Below are positions 40,065 through 49,748 of a stretch of 64,000 nt of DNA, one piece after another. Origin of the DNA: JAEUOS01 sp046160545 (GTDB lineage Bacteria; Pseudomonadota; Gammaproteobacteria; Burkholderiales; JAEUOS01); assembly GCA_046160545.1 (NCBI GenBank), contig JBJXGS010000113.1, positions 9,714 to 73,713 of the forward strand, written 5' to 3'. How positions within the stretch are numbered: the first letter of the stretch is position 1; each line of letters begins with the position of its first letter. The position numbers and the translations under genes are program-made. The notes under the pieces were generated by a model, which made no database searches, was not told the DNA's origin, and saw nothing but the letters and a program-made list of their open reading frames with translations.

Positions 40065-40954
40065 GCGACGCTGCGCGCCTCGGCAAGAAAAGCCTCGATC
40101 ATGGTCGCCAGACGCTCCGGTTGGTCGTGATGCATCATGTGGCCGGCGTCTTCGATCATCGCGCTCTTGACGTTCGCAAATATCGCAAGACGGCGCTGAT
40201 ACTCGGGTTCGTCGATCCATTTGGACAGCATTTCCGACTGGCGCGCTGCCACCGCCAGCACCGGAGCCGTGATCGCGGCCCAGCAGGCCTCGGCTTCATC
40301 GATTCGAAACAGCTTGCCATCGACGATCTTGTGCGCCGGGTCGGCCAACAATACGACGCGGCCGTCCTTCTCCGTGCCCCAGTGACGTGCCAGGAAGTGC
40401 GCCTTTTCCGCGCTCAGACGCGGATTGCTGCGCATCAGGCGACGCTCGAGGCCCGCGAAGTCGGCGTAGGGCCGCAATTCCGGGGCTGACGCCAGTTCGT
40501 CCATATAACGCCGGTAGCGTGCCGGGGCGTCGGCGGCCTTGCCACCACGCTTGCCGAAGCTCTCAAGTATCACCAGCGTCCTGACCCGGTCAGGCCGAAC
40601 TCCGGCATAGTGGCTGGCGACATTGCCACCCATGCTGTGGCCGATCAGGTCGATCGGCGCATCCGGCGAATAGTGCCGCGCGAGGAAATCCAGGTCGGCG
40701 ATGTAGTCCGTGAACCAGTAGGAGTCGGTAGCGGGGCCCTGTGTCAGCCCGTAACCACGCCAGTCGGGAGCAACCACGCACCAGTCCCCCTGCAAAGCAT
40801 CGACCAGGAACTGGAATGAAGCGGAGACATCCATCCAGCCATGCACCATGAAGAGCTTCGGCGCAGATGGATCGCCCCACAGGCGAACGTGGTAACGAAG
40901 ACCCCGCAGGGAAACAAACTCGGAACGGCTGGATTTCAAGCAAAAGCCGCGCAT
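40061..40954 (-). CDS. Alpha/beta hydrolase fold protein
   Basis: A 297-residue alpha/beta hydrolase with the oxyanion region MVHGWMDVSASF, nucleophile elbow GHSMGGNVASHYAG and late histidine in EDAGHMMHHDQPE. No signal peptide is seen. The substrate is unknown. It overlaps the PHP gene by ATGA and is the first gene of the minus-strand run ending at ybiT. Confidence 0.87.
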   Translation of the reverse strand: MRGFCLKSSRSEFVSLRGLRYHVRLWGDPSAPKLFMVHGWMDVSASFQFLVDALQGDWCVVAPDWRGYGLTQGPATDSYWFTDYIADLDFLARHYSPDAPIDLIGHSMGGNVASHYAGVRPDRVRTLVILESFGKRGGKAADAPARYRRYMDELASAPELRPYADFAGLERRLMRSNPRLSAEKAHFLARHWGTEKDGRVVLLADPAHKIVDGKLFRIDEAEACWAAITAPVLAVAARQSEMLSKWIDEPEYQRRLAIFANVKSAMIEDAGHMMHHDQPERLATMIEAFLAEARSVA

Positions 40955-41024
40955 CCTCGCGGACTGCGGCCGATGTCGCGATGCAGCATTTTACACGCCG
41001 GGACCACTCCGCAGGGATTGCCCC

Positions 41025-41609
41025 TTAGCGGCAGCGCCGCCCTTCGGCCGCGATTTCGGCACCCCGCAACGCGCCGCTTGCCGCCCCCAGGGCAGTCCAG
41101 AACTCGCGCCCGCGACCTCCGCCAAACAAGGAGCCGAGCCAGGCCCCCGCAAGGCCGCCCCAGAAGCTGCCCTGGTTAAGTCCAGGCCCGCAAGGATCGG
41201 CGGCCTGGCCTCCCAGGGTCGCTCCCAAGGCACCACCCACCGCAACACCGCCCAGACGGTTGCCTGCCTGCGTGCCGATCAGGGTCCCTGCCACGGCGCC
41301 TGCCAATTGGCCACTTGCGCGCTGCTCTGCGGCACTGACCGTGGACACCGGTGCGGAATCATTCGAGTACACGCGACCCGGTAGCGGACGCACAGCCGGG
41401 TGGCTGTCAGGGTCGGCAAACCAGCGCGGGTTGGTGGACTGCGTACCCTCGCGGTTGGTGACATCGCGATCCAGGACATGTGCTACGCCTGGCAATGCCA
41501 ATACGGTCGTCGATCCGCCGGGCGTACTGACGGTGGCGCATGCAGCCAACGCGAGCGCTGCGGCAGCCATGCCGAGGCGGCGTATGATTTCGCGAATCGG
41601 CAGGGGCAT
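41025..41609 (-). CDS. Lipoprotein with glycine-zipper region
   Basis: A 194-residue predicted lipoprotein. The signal peptide ends in the lipobox LALAAC (Cys at about residue 24). The mature protein has a polar stretch (TNPRWFADPDSHPAVRP) followed by a glycine-zipper-like region with GAVAGTLIGTQAGNRLGG and GGALGATLGGQ. Such zippers insert in or span membranes. Its start lies only 12 bases from the start of the divergent acyl-CoA synthetase gene. Confidence 0.72.
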   Translation of the reverse strand: MPLPIREIIRRLGMAAAALALAACATVSTPGGSTTVLALPGVAHVLDRDVTNREGTQSTNPRWFADPDSHPAVRPLPGRVYSNDSAPVSTVSAAEQRASGQLAGAVAGTLIGTQAGNRLGGVAVGGALGATLGGQAADPCGPGLNQGSFWGGLAGAWLGSLFGGGRGREFWTALGAASGALRGAEIAAEGRRCR

Positions 41610-41621
41610 CAGGCGAGGTAG

Positions 41622-43313
41622 ATGAAGCAAGAGGACCGGTACGAGGAACTCTATACCAGTTTTCGCTGGTTGGTTCCAGACAATTTCAATATTGCCCACG
41701 CGTGCTGCACGCGCTGGGCCGGCGACCCTGCTCGTATCGCCCTGCTGCCGGGGGACGATGGGACCTCGGCGCCGGTCACCTATGCACAGCTGCAGGCCGA
41801 GGCCAACCGCCTGTCCAATGCGCTTTGCGAGCGGGGCGTTGCACAGGGTGACCGGGTCGCGATCATGCTGCCGCAGCGCCGGGAAACCGTCGTCGCGCAC
41901 ATCGCCTGCTACCAGATGGGTGCGGTGGCCATGCCCCTGTCGGTGCTCTTCGGCCCCGACGCGCTGGAGTATCGCCTGGTCGACAGCGGAGCGGTCGCCG
42001 CCCTGACCGACACGCAGTCTGCGGCCAACCTGGCCACCGTGCGCAAGCGTTGCACGCAATTGCGAACCGTCATTGCTTGCGATCCCGGCACCCAGGACAG
42101 TCATGACTACGCGGCACTGATCGCGGCTAATCGACCGACTTTCAATGCGGTTGCGACCCACGCCGACACCCCGGCGCTACTCATCTATACCAGTGGCACC
42201 ACCGGCCCGCCCAAAGGAGCCCTCAAGCCCCACCGCGTCTTGATCGGCAATCTGCCTGGCTTTGTCGCGTCCCAGAACTGGTTTCCGCAGGAGGGCGACG
42301 TGTTCTGGTCGCCAGCCGACTGGGCATGGACCGGCGGCTTGATGGACGCGCTTTTGCCGACGCTCTACTTCGGTCGCCCCATCGTCGCCGGCAGCGCCCG
42401 CGACGCGGCGGGCCGCTTCGATGCGCGCGCCGCCTGCGAGTTGATGCAGCGCCACGCGGTCACCAACGTTTTTTTGTTTCCGACCGCCCTCAAGATCATC
42501 ATGAAGGGCGTGCCTCGGCCTCGCCGCGAATACCGGCTCCGGCTGCGCGCCATCATGAGCGCCGGCGAGGCGGTCGGCGAGACGCTCTTCGCCTGGGCGA
42601 AGAGCGAGTTGGGCGTGACGATCAACGAAATGTTCGGCCAGACCGAGATCAACTACGTGGTTGGCAACTGCTCCAGTTATTGGCCTGCCAAGCCCGGCGC
42701 CATCGGCAGGCCCTACCCAGGACACCGCGTCGCGTTGATCGATGCAGAGGGCCGCGAGGTACCACGCGGCACACCGGGCGAGATCGCGGTGAACCGCAAC
42801 GACATCCACGGTCACCCCGACCCGGTCTTTTTCCTGGGCTACTGGGGTAGAGAGGATGCGACCCGTGCCAAATTCAGCGGTGACTGGGGCCGCACCGGGG
42901 ACGAGGCCGTCATGGACGAGGACGGGTACCTCTGGTATCAGGGCCGCGCGGACGACATGTTCAAGGCTGCGGGCTATCGCATCGGCCCCTCGGAGGTGGA
43001 GAATTGCCTCCTCAAGCACCCGGCGATCGCCAACGCAGCAGTGGTGCCAAAGCCGGACGCCGAACGCGGCGCGCTGGTCAAGGCCTACATCGTGCTGGTC
43101 GCAGGTGTGGTCGGTGACGACGCTCTCAAGCGCGACATCCAGGCCTTGGTGCGCAGCACGCTGGCACCCTACGAGTACCCGCGCGAGATCGAGTTCATCG
43201 ATGCATTGCCGATGACCACCACGGGCAAGGTGCAGCGTCGCGTGCTGCGCCTGGCCGAAGAAGAACGCCATCGCAGCACGATGGCATCCACCTCCATGAA
43301 AGGAAATCCATGA
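41622..43313 (+). CDS. AMP-dependent acyl-CoA synthetase (ACSM-like)
   Basis: A 563-residue adenylate-forming enzyme. The AMP/ATP-binding loop is IYTSGTTGPPKGALKPH, and a later core motif is MFGQTEINYVVGN. The hinge and CoA-site region reads YQGRADDMFKAAGYRIGPSEVE, and the catalytic lysine is in MTTTGKVQRRVLR. The N-terminus SFRWLVPDNFNIAHACC fits the medium-chain/acetyl-CoA-synthetase-like ACSM group; the acid activated is not certain. It overlaps the following GST gene by ATGA. Confidence 0.88.
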   Translation: MKQEDRYEELYTSFRWLVPDNFNIAHACCTRWAGDPARIALLPGDDGTSAPVTYAQLQAEANRLSNALCERGVAQGDRVAIMLPQRRETVVAHIACYQMGAVAMPLSVLFGPDALEYRLVDSGAVAALTDTQSAANLATVRKRCTQLRTVIACDPGTQDSHDYAALIAANRPTFNAVATHADTPALLIYTSGTTGPPKGALKPHRVLIGNLPGFVASQNWFPQEGDVFWSPADWAWTGGLMDALLPTLYFGRPIVAGSARDAAGRFDARAACELMQRHAVTNVFLFPTALKIIMKGVPRPRREYRLRLRAIMSAGEAVGETLFAWAKSELGVTINEMFGQTEINYVVGNCSSYWPAKPGAIGRPYPGHRVALIDAEGREVPRGTPGEIAVNRNDIHGHPDPVFFLGYWGREDATRAKFSGDWGRTGDEAVMDEDGYLWYQGRADDMFKAAGYRIGPSEVENCLLKHPAIANAAVVPKPDAERGALVKAYIVLVAGVVGDDALKRDIQALVRSTLAPYEYPREIEFIDALPMTTTGKVQRRVLRLAEEERHRSTMASTSMKGNP

Positions 43314-43933
43314 TCGACCTGTATACCGCCGCGACGCACAACGGCATGCGCGCCAACATCGCGTTGGCCGAGTCGGGTCTCGCCTACCGCGTGCACAAGG
43401 TGACTCTGGCCACCCCGCTGCCCCAGCGTGGCGACGACTTTCTGGCCGCGACACCTTACGGACGCATCCCGGCCATCGTCGATGACGCCGGGCCCGGGGG
43501 GCCGATCAGCATCAGCCAGTCCGGCGCGGTGATGATCTATGTAGCCGGCAAGGCACCGCACCTGTGGCCGGCAGGGGATCGCGAACGCATTGCAGCGCTG
43601 CAATGGCTGATGTTCGCGTGCAGCGACACCGCCGTATGGAACGCGGTCATGAACCAGGTGGGCCTCAACATGATTCCCGACGGCGACGGGCGCTTGTCCG
43701 AGATCGTGCGTCGCGGGCGACTGCTGCGCTGGTTTGGCGAGGCAGACACGCAACTGGCAAAGACCGAATACCTGTCAGGCGCCACCTGCGCGCTGCCCGA
43801 CTACGCTCTCTATCCGGTGGTCAACCAGCGCCGCGCCTGGGTCGACGAGGCCGGCCTTGTGCATCTGGCGCGCTGGGCCGATGCGGTCGGTGCGCGGGCT
43901 GGGGTAAAGCGGGGACTCGCAGAGTCGTCCTGA
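43310..43933 (+). CDS. Glutathione S-transferase family protein
   Basis: A 207-residue protein. The thioredoxin-like N-terminal half (IDLYTAATHNGMRANIALAE, then YGRIPAIVDD and the cis-proline/serine motif ISQSGAVMIYVA) matches the YfcG/Ure2p-like GST group. An all-helical C-terminal domain follows, with GATCALPDYALYP near the end. AAGGA precedes the ATG, which overlaps the synthetase stop. The shared operon suggests detoxification or redox support for acyl-CoA metabolism, but this is only context. Confidence 0.87.
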   Translation: MIDLYTAATHNGMRANIALAESGLAYRVHKVTLATPLPQRGDDFLAATPYGRIPAIVDDAGPGGPISISQSGAVMIYVAGKAPHLWPAGDRERIAALQWLMFACSDTAVWNAVMNQVGLNMIPDGDGRLSEIVRRGRLLRWFGEADTQLAKTEYLSGATCALPDYALYPVVNQRRAWVDEAGLVHLARWADAVGARAGVKRGLAESS

Positions 43934-43951
43934 GGAACGGCAGATCGCATC

Positions 43952-44641
43952 ATGTCGGACAAGATCCGGCTCGTCTGCGCGACGCGCGAATCGCGCGAAG
44001 CATTCTTCACCAGCACCGCCCTGGGCCGTTCGCTTTCGCTATATGGCTTTCCGTTTGTCGAAGTGCGGCTTTTCCCCGGCAACACCCAGGGCCTGCCCCA
44101 TTGCTACAACACGGCGATTGACGAGGCCGCCGCCGACCCCGCGCTCCTGGTCTTTATTCATGACGACATCTGGCTCATCGACCTTTTCTGGGTCGATCGC
44201 CTGATCGATGCGGCGCGCGCCTTCGATATCTCCGGGGTGGCTGGCAACCGACGCCGGCTGCCAGGTCAGCCGGCATGGCACCTGGCCGACAACCTGACCG
44301 ACTGGGATGCGCGCGAGAACCTGAGCGGCATCGTCGCGCAGGGGAGCGGCTTTCCTCCCACTAGCGTTTCGTTTTACGGTCCTGCATATCAGGAGGTGAA
44401 GCTGCTCGACGGCGCGCTTCTGGTCGTGCCCAGCGCGAAGCTCGCCAGGCATTCGTTGCGTTTCGACGAGCGTTTCGATTTTCATTGCTACGACATGGAC
44501 TTCTGCCGCAGCGCCGAACAGCGCGGGATGAGCATGGGCACCTGGCCGCTTTCGATCGCGCACGAAAGCTCGGGGACCGGCCTGGGAAGCGCCTCCTGGT
44601 CAAAGGACTACGCGCGCTACATCGAAAAGTGGGGCGACTAG
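43952..44641 (+). CDS. Glycosyltransferase-like protein (StrF-type domain)
   Basis: A 229-residue soluble GT-A fold protein. The stretch LLVFIHDDIWLIDLFWVDRL contains the DD motif expected for nucleotide-sugar and metal binding, and FHCYDMDFCRSAEQRGM resembles the acceptor-side region of family 2-like enzymes. It matches the StrF-like glycosyltransferase group. No other polysaccharide genes are nearby, so the acceptor is unknown. It follows the GST gene by 18 bases. Confidence 0.78.
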   Translation: MSDKIRLVCATRESREAFFTSTALGRSLSLYGFPFVEVRLFPGNTQGLPHCYNTAIDEAAADPALLVFIHDDIWLIDLFWVDRLIDAARAFDISGVAGNRRRLPGQPAWHLADNLTDWDARENLSGIVAQGSGFPPTSVSFYGPAYQEVKLLDGALLVVPSAKLARHSLRFDERFDFHCYDMDFCRSAEQRGMSMGTWPLSIAHESSGTGLGSASWSKDYARYIEKWGD

Positions 44642-44682
44642 CGCGCCGGCCGCGCCACGTTCGGCTTGCGTTCCGGAAGCAC

Positions 44683-47055
44683 TCAGTTCGCGGCCGCGAG
44701 GCGCTTCCAGGTATCGACCACCGTGTCCGGGTTCAGGCCAAGCGCGGTAATGCCTTCATCCTTGAGCCACAACGCGAGATCGGGATAGTCGGACGGCCCC
44801 TGACCGCAGATGCCGACGTATTTTCCCTGTTTGCGGCAGGCGGCGATCGCCATCTTCAGCATCGCCTTGACTGCGGGGTCACGTTCGTCGAATGAACCCG
44901 CCACCAGGCCGGAGTCGCGGTCCAGGCCGAGGGTCAGCTGGGTCAGGTCGTTGGAGCCGATCGAGAAACCGTCGAAATGCTCGAGGTACTGCTCCGCCAG
45001 GATCACGTTGGTGGGCAACTCGCACATCATGATGAGGCGCAGCCCACCCTGGCCGCGCACCAGGCCATGCGAGCCCAGGATGGCGATGACCTTGCGGCAC
45101 TCGTCGAGCGTGCGCACGAACGGGATCATGATCTCCACGTTGGTGAAGCCCAGGGTCTCGCGCACCTTCTTGATCGCCTCGCACTCCATGCGGAAGCATT
45201 CGGCAAAATCCGGCGAGATGTAGCGCGCTGCACCGCGAAACCCAAGCATGGGATTTTCTTCGTCTGGCTCGTAGAGTGAGCCGCCGATCAACTTCTTGTA
45301 CTCGTTGGACTTGAAGTCCGACAGGCGCACGATCACCGGCTTGGGCCAGAACGCCGCGGCGATGGTCGACACGCCCTCGGCCAGCTTGTCGACGAAATAG
45401 GTGCGCGGGCTGGCGTAGCCGCGCGCGAGCGAATCGATCGCCCGGCGCAGGTCATCGGGCACCTTGGGATGATCGAGGATCGCGCGCGGATGGGCGGCGA
45501 TGATGCTGTTGATGATGAATTCCAGGCGCGCCAGCGCGACACCCTCGTTCGGCAGCTGGCAGAAATCGAACGCCAGTTGCGGATTACCGATGATCATGCC
45601 TATCTTGACCGGGATCTTCGGCATCTCGCCGCGACGCACCTCGGAAACCTCGGTTTCGAGGCGCCCGCCGTAGATGTTGCCGGTGTCGCCCTCGGCGCAG
45701 GAGACGGTTACCTCCATGCCATCCTTGAGGAGATCCGTGGCGTCGCCGCAACCGACCACTGCGGGGATGCCCAGCTCGCGCGCGATGATCGCGGCATGGC
45801 AGGTGCGCCCCCCGCGGTTGGTGACGATCGCCGCGGCGCGCTGCATGACCGGCTCCCAATTGGGGTCGGTCATGTCGGTCACGAGGATGTCACCGGGCTC
45901 GACCAAATCCATCTCGGTCGCATCCGCTACCAGGCGCACGCGACCGACGCCGATCTTCTGCCCGATCGCACGGCCGCTTACAAGCACGGTGCCCTGACCC
46001 TTCAGCGTGAAGCGCTGCTGGGTATCACGGGTTTCCTGGGACTTGACCGTCTCGGGGCGCGCTTGCAGTATGTACATGCGTCCGTCAACGCCGTCGCGGC
46101 CCCACTCGATATCCATCGGACGTCCATAGTGCTTTTCGATGGTCACGGCAATGCGCGCCAACTCGAGAACGTCGGTGTCGCTCAATGAAAAGCGGTCACG
46201 CTCGGCGTGGCTGACCTCGGTTGTGAGAGTCGATTTGCCTGCCGCCGCGGTGGTGCCGAACACCATCCGGGTCAGCTTGGATCCGATCGAGCGACGGATG
46301 ATCGCCGGCTTGCCGGCAGCCAGCATCGGCTTGTGTACATAGAACTCATCGGGATTGACCGCGCCCTGCACCACCGACTCGCCCAGACCGTAAGCCGATG
46401 TGATGAAGACCACGTCGCGAAATCCGGACTCGGTGTCGAGGGTGAACATGACGCCGGCCGCCCCGCTATCGGAGCGCACCATGCGCTGCACTCCCGCCGA
46501 GAGTGCGACGTCGGCGTGCGCAAAGCCCTTGTGGACGCGATACGAGATCGCCCGGTCGTTGTACAGGGAAGCGAACACCTGGCGCATCGCCGCGATGACG
46601 TTGTCTATGCCCGAGATGTTGAGAAAGGTCTCCTGCTGGCCCGCGAAGGACGCGTCCGGCAGATCTTCAGCCGTAGCCGAAGACCGCACCGCGACCGAAA
46701 TCGGCCCACCGGATTCCGCTTCCATGGCTGCATAGGCTTTTCGTACCGCGGCTTCGAAGGCATCCGGCAGCGGTTGGGCCTCGACCCAGGCGCGGATCTC
46801 GCGCCCCGCCTCGGCAAGTGCCTTGACATCGGCCACATCCAGAGTAGACAGGCGCGCTGCGATGCGGTCCGTCAGCCCCTGGTGCGAAAGAAACTCGCGA
46901 TAGGCCTGGGCAGTGGTGGCAAAGCCGCCAGGCACACGCACGCCGGACGCCGCCAGCTGGCTGATCATTTCGCCCAAGGAAGCGTTCTTGCCACCAACCG
47001 TCCCGACATCGGTGTTGCGCAGTTCTTGAAGGGCGACCACGTGCTTGCCTGCCAT
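44683..47055 (-). CDS. ppsA: Phosphoenolpyruvate synthase (pyruvate, water dikinase)
   Basis: Makes PEP from pyruvate and ATP, the gluconeogenic bypass of pyruvate kinase. It has 790 residues, the usual length. The N-terminal ATP-binding domain opens with VGGKNASLGEM. The phosphohistidine is in GGRTCHAAIIARELGIPAVVGCG. The C-terminal PEP/pyruvate barrel has GSNDLTQLTLGLDRDSG and the active-site cysteine in GICGQGPSDYPD. It is divergent from ppsR, encoding its regulatory kinase/phosphatase. Confidence 0.97.
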   Translation of the reverse strand: MAGKHVVALQELRNTDVGTVGGKNASLGEMISQLAASGVRVPGGFATTAQAYREFLSHQGLTDRIAARLSTLDVADVKALAEAGREIRAWVEAQPLPDAFEAAVRKAYAAMEAESGGPISVAVRSSATAEDLPDASFAGQQETFLNISGIDNVIAAMRQVFASLYNDRAISYRVHKGFAHADVALSAGVQRMVRSDSGAAGVMFTLDTESGFRDVVFITSAYGLGESVVQGAVNPDEFYVHKPMLAAGKPAIIRRSIGSKLTRMVFGTTAAAGKSTLTTEVSHAERDRFSLSDTDVLELARIAVTIEKHYGRPMDIEWGRDGVDGRMYILQARPETVKSQETRDTQQRFTLKGQGTVLVSGRAIGQKIGVGRVRLVADATEMDLVEPGDILVTDMTDPNWEPVMQRAAAIVTNRGGRTCHAAIIARELGIPAVVGCGDATDLLKDGMEVTVSCAEGDTGNIYGGRLETEVSEVRRGEMPKIPVKIGMIIGNPQLAFDFCQLPNEGVALARLEFIINSIIAAHPRAILDHPKVPDDLRRAIDSLARGYASPRTYFVDKLAEGVSTIAAAFWPKPVIVRLSDFKSNEYKKLIGGSLYEPDEENPMLGFRGAARYISPDFAECFRMECEAIKKVRETLGFTNVEIMIPFVRTLDECRKVIAILGSHGLVRGQGGLRLIMMCELPTNVILAEQYLEHFDGFSIGSNDLTQLTLGLDRDSGLVAGSFDERDPAVKAMLKMAIAACRKQGKYVGICGQGPSDYPDLALWLKDEGITALGLNPDTVVDTWKRLAAAN

Positions 47056-47228
47056 GCGACTCCTTGGATGACTTGGCTACGCGCTGACTGCGCGCCAGTG
47101 TCCGGATTCTAACCGTCCGTTGCGCCGGGCCGAGCGGAATGCTCGCCTACAATGCGAACCTGCGACGCTCTTGCAGCGCCGCACGCCTCGACCCGCAGCC
47201 TCGACCCGCAGCCCCGTCTGCCGCTTCC

Positions 47229-48068
47229 ATGCCCAATAGCCACGCTCCGGCGCGCAACGTCTTTTACGTCTCCGATGGCACCGGCATCACCGCCGAGACG
47301 CTGGGTCAGTCGCTCCTGACCCAGTTCGAAGGACTGCCGACTCACACTACGCGCATGCCGTTCGTGGATTCGGTGGAGAAGGCGCGCGAATGTGTGGCAA
47401 GAATCGAGGCTGCGCACGCCCAGACGGGCTTGCGTCCGATCGTCTTCAACACCCTGGTCGACGCCGAGACCAGTCGGGTCGTGCGTGCCAGCGATGCGCT
47501 GGTGCTGGACCTGTTCCAGACCTTTATCGAACCGCTGGAACGTGAACTGGGACTCAAGTCCACGCATACCATCGGCCGTTCGCACAGCGCGACGAAGAAC
47601 CAGGCCGAGTACACCAATCGGATCGAGGCCATCAACTTCAGCCTCGCCCACGACGACGGCCAGAGCGACAAGAACCTCGCGCAGGCCGACGTGATCCTGA
47701 TCGGCGTCTCACGCAGCGGCAAGACGCCGACCTCGCTGTACCTGGCACTGACCTTCGGCCTGCGCTGCGCCAACTATCCGCTGATTCCGGAAGACTTCGA
47801 GCGCGACGAGCTGCCTTCGACGCTGCTGCCCTGGCGCACCAAGCTCTTTGGCCTCACCATACAGCCCGAACGCTTGGCCGAGATTCGCCACGAACGTCGC
47901 CCCAACAGTCGCTATGCCGCATTGGACAATTGCCGCATGGAGGTCGCGGCTGCCGAGGCCATGATGCGGCGCGAGGGCATACGCTGGCTGTCCTCGACCA
48001 CCAAGTCGATCGAGGAGATCGCGACGACAGTGATGCAGGAGATCAAGCTGGAACGGCGGGTGTTCTAG
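47229..48068 (+). CDS. ppsR: PEP synthase regulatory kinase/pyrophosphorylase (DUF299)
   Basis: Bifunctional ADP-dependent kinase and phosphorylase that switches PpsA off and on by phosphorylating a threonine in its active site. It has 279 residues from the ATG at 47229. The opening VFYVSDGTGITAETLGQSLL and the P-loop GVSRSGKTPTSLYLA are family signatures. It is transcribed away from ppsA across a 173-base gap, the arrangement common in proteobacteria. Confidence 0.95.
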   Translation: MPNSHAPARNVFYVSDGTGITAETLGQSLLTQFEGLPTHTTRMPFVDSVEKARECVARIEAAHAQTGLRPIVFNTLVDAETSRVVRASDALVLDLFQTFIEPLERELGLKSTHTIGRSHSATKNQAEYTNRIEAINFSLAHDDGQSDKNLAQADVILIGVSRSGKTPTSLYLALTFGLRCANYPLIPEDFERDELPSTLLPWRTKLFGLTIQPERLAEIRHERRPNSRYAALDNCRMEVAAAEAMMRREGIRWLSSTTKSIEEIATTVMQEIKLERRVF

Positions 48069-48162
48069 TCCGAATCCGGCCAGTCTCGGCGGCCCGCACG
48101 GGCCAGAATGTGCGATGCGGTTTTTTCTGGACCTGCCGCCCGCTCCATACAGACCCTTCCAG

Positions 48163-49086
48163 ATGCGCTTGCGAGACCTGGCCGAACTGCTGCTCCTGGG
48201 CGCCCTGTGGGGCGCCTCGTTTCCTTTCATGCGCGTGGCCGCGCCCGAACTCTCCCCCCTGCCCTTGATCGAAATGCGCCTCGGGCTGGCCGCCTTGGTG
48301 CTGCTGCCTATCGTCGCTGTGCGAACGGGACTGCCCGCCTTCAAGCCGGTGTGGCGCCCGGTCGCATTCGTGGGCGTCACCAATTCCATGGTCCCGTTCT
48401 GCCTTTTTGCGTTCGGCGCCCTGCATCTGACCAGCGGCATGCTGGCCATCCTCAACGCCACCGCGCCGTTGTGGACTGCCATCATCGCCTGGGCCTGGTT
48501 GCGGGAAAGGCTCACTGCCTGGCGCGTTGCCGGGCTGGTCATCGGCTTTCTCGGAGTCGCATTGCTGATGGGTGACCGCGCTGCGATGAAGACCGACATG
48601 GCGGTCTGGGCGATGCTTGCCTGCCTGGCCGCCGCTTTGTGCTACGGGGTCGCCGGCAACTACACCCGCCGACACCTGACCGGTGTCGACCCCTTGCTGG
48701 TGGCGGCAGGCAGCCAGGTTGCCGCGGCGCTGGTCTTGTTGCCGTTCGCGCTCGCGGCCTGGCCGACCACACCAGTGTCGACCAGGGCCTGGCTGGCTAC
48801 CCTGGCGCTGGCGCTGGCAAGCACCGCGCTGGCCTACGCGTTGTACTTTCGCCTGATCGCCCGGCTCGGTATCAGCCGCGCCATCACGGTCACCTATCTG
48901 ATTCCCGCCTTCGGCATGCTGTGGGGCAATCTGTTTCTGGCCGAACCCTTCACGGTACACATGCTTGGCGGTTGTCTGGTGATCCTGGTCGGCATCGCGC
49001 TGGCAACCGGAATGCTTGGCCCGCGTGCTGGCGCCACCACTGCTTTGACCGCGAATCCGCCCGGGACGGAAAAAGCACAGGGTTAG
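48163..49086 (+). CDS. EamA/DMT-family transporter
   Basis: A 307-residue inner-membrane protein with ten hydrophobic segments arranged as two EamA repeats. The first begins LLLLGALWGASFPFMRVAAPEL and contains AILNATAPLWTAIIAW; the second contains ALAYALYFRLIARLG and YLIPAFGMLWGNLFLAE. Family members export amino acids or other metabolites; the substrate is unknown. The ATG at 48163 starts directly before the first helix; one at 48115 would add 16 residues. Its stop overlaps the converging lipoprotein stop by four bases. Confidence 0.9.
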   Translation: MRLRDLAELLLLGALWGASFPFMRVAAPELSPLPLIEMRLGLAALVLLPIVAVRTGLPAFKPVWRPVAFVGVTNSMVPFCLFAFGALHLTSGMLAILNATAPLWTAIIAWAWLRERLTAWRVAGLVIGFLGVALLMGDRAAMKTDMAVWAMLACLAAALCYGVAGNYTRRHLTGVDPLLVAAGSQVAAALVLLPFALAAWPTTPVSTRAWLATLALALASTALAYALYFRLIARLGISRAITVTYLIPAFGMLWGNLFLAEPFTVHMLGGCLVILVGIALATGMLGPRAGATTALTANPPGTEKAQG

Positions 49087-49748
49087 CGTACCCCTGCGAT
49101 CTCGTCGGCGAATGGCGGGTACAGCTGCTGCAAGGCCTTGACTGCACGCTCGAGTGAAGCCGCATCGCCATTGCGCCGCGCCAGCAGTCCCAGGGAACGC
49201 CAGGCAAACAGATCGCGCCGGTCGATCTCAAGGGCACGATCAAAGCTGCGCAGCGCCTCGCGGTCACGCCGTTGCTCCGCAAGAAGGTCGCCCTGTTGCA
49301 CCAGCGCAATGGTCGAAATCGGGTCGGTCTGCAAGGCACGCTCCAGTGTGCGTAGCGCCGCGCCGGGGTTCCCGGCACGGCGCTCGACCTCGGCCAGAAG
49401 GCTCCACACACCGACCTCTTCGGGCAGCAATTTGCCCGCGCGTTCCAGACTGTCTTGGGCAAGAGCGAGTTCACCTGCCTGCATCTGCCCATAGCCTGCA
49501 ATCTTCCACCACTCGCCGCGACTGGGTTCGCGCTCAAGACGCGCGCGCGCCAGCTTCACCAGGGCGGGCCAGTCACGCGCCTTGAGCGGCGCCAGCGCGT
49601 CGGCGAATTCACTGCGAAAGTTGAACTGGCGCATCGTGCCCGCCAGAAGCTCGGGCGCGACCGGTGGTGCAGCAGGTACCGGCACGAGGCAGCCTGCAAC
49701 CAGCGCAGCCAGAAGACAGAGCCAGGACAGCCTGAGACAACGAATCAT
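49083..49748 (-). CDS. TPR-repeat lipoprotein
   Basis: A 221-residue predicted lipoprotein: short basic N-terminus, hydrophobic stretch LSWLCLLAALVAG and lipobox Cys at about residue 18. The mature part contains several TPR-like helical pairs (EWWKIAGYGQMQAGELALAQDSLERAGKL, GVWSLLAEVERRAGNPGAALRTLERAL, LVQQGDLLAEQRRDREALRSFDRALEI). It probably acts as a scaffold in the periplasm. The start overlaps the SpoU methylase stop by four bases. Confidence 0.8.
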   Translation of the reverse strand: MIRCLRLSWLCLLAALVAGCLVPVPAAPPVAPELLAGTMRQFNFRSEFADALAPLKARDWPALVKLARARLEREPSRGEWWKIAGYGQMQAGELALAQDSLERAGKLLPEEVGVWSLLAEVERRAGNPGAALRTLERALQTDPISTIALVQQGDLLAEQRRDREALRSFDRALEIDRRDLFAWRSLGLLARRNGDAASLERAVKALQQLYPPFADEIAGVR

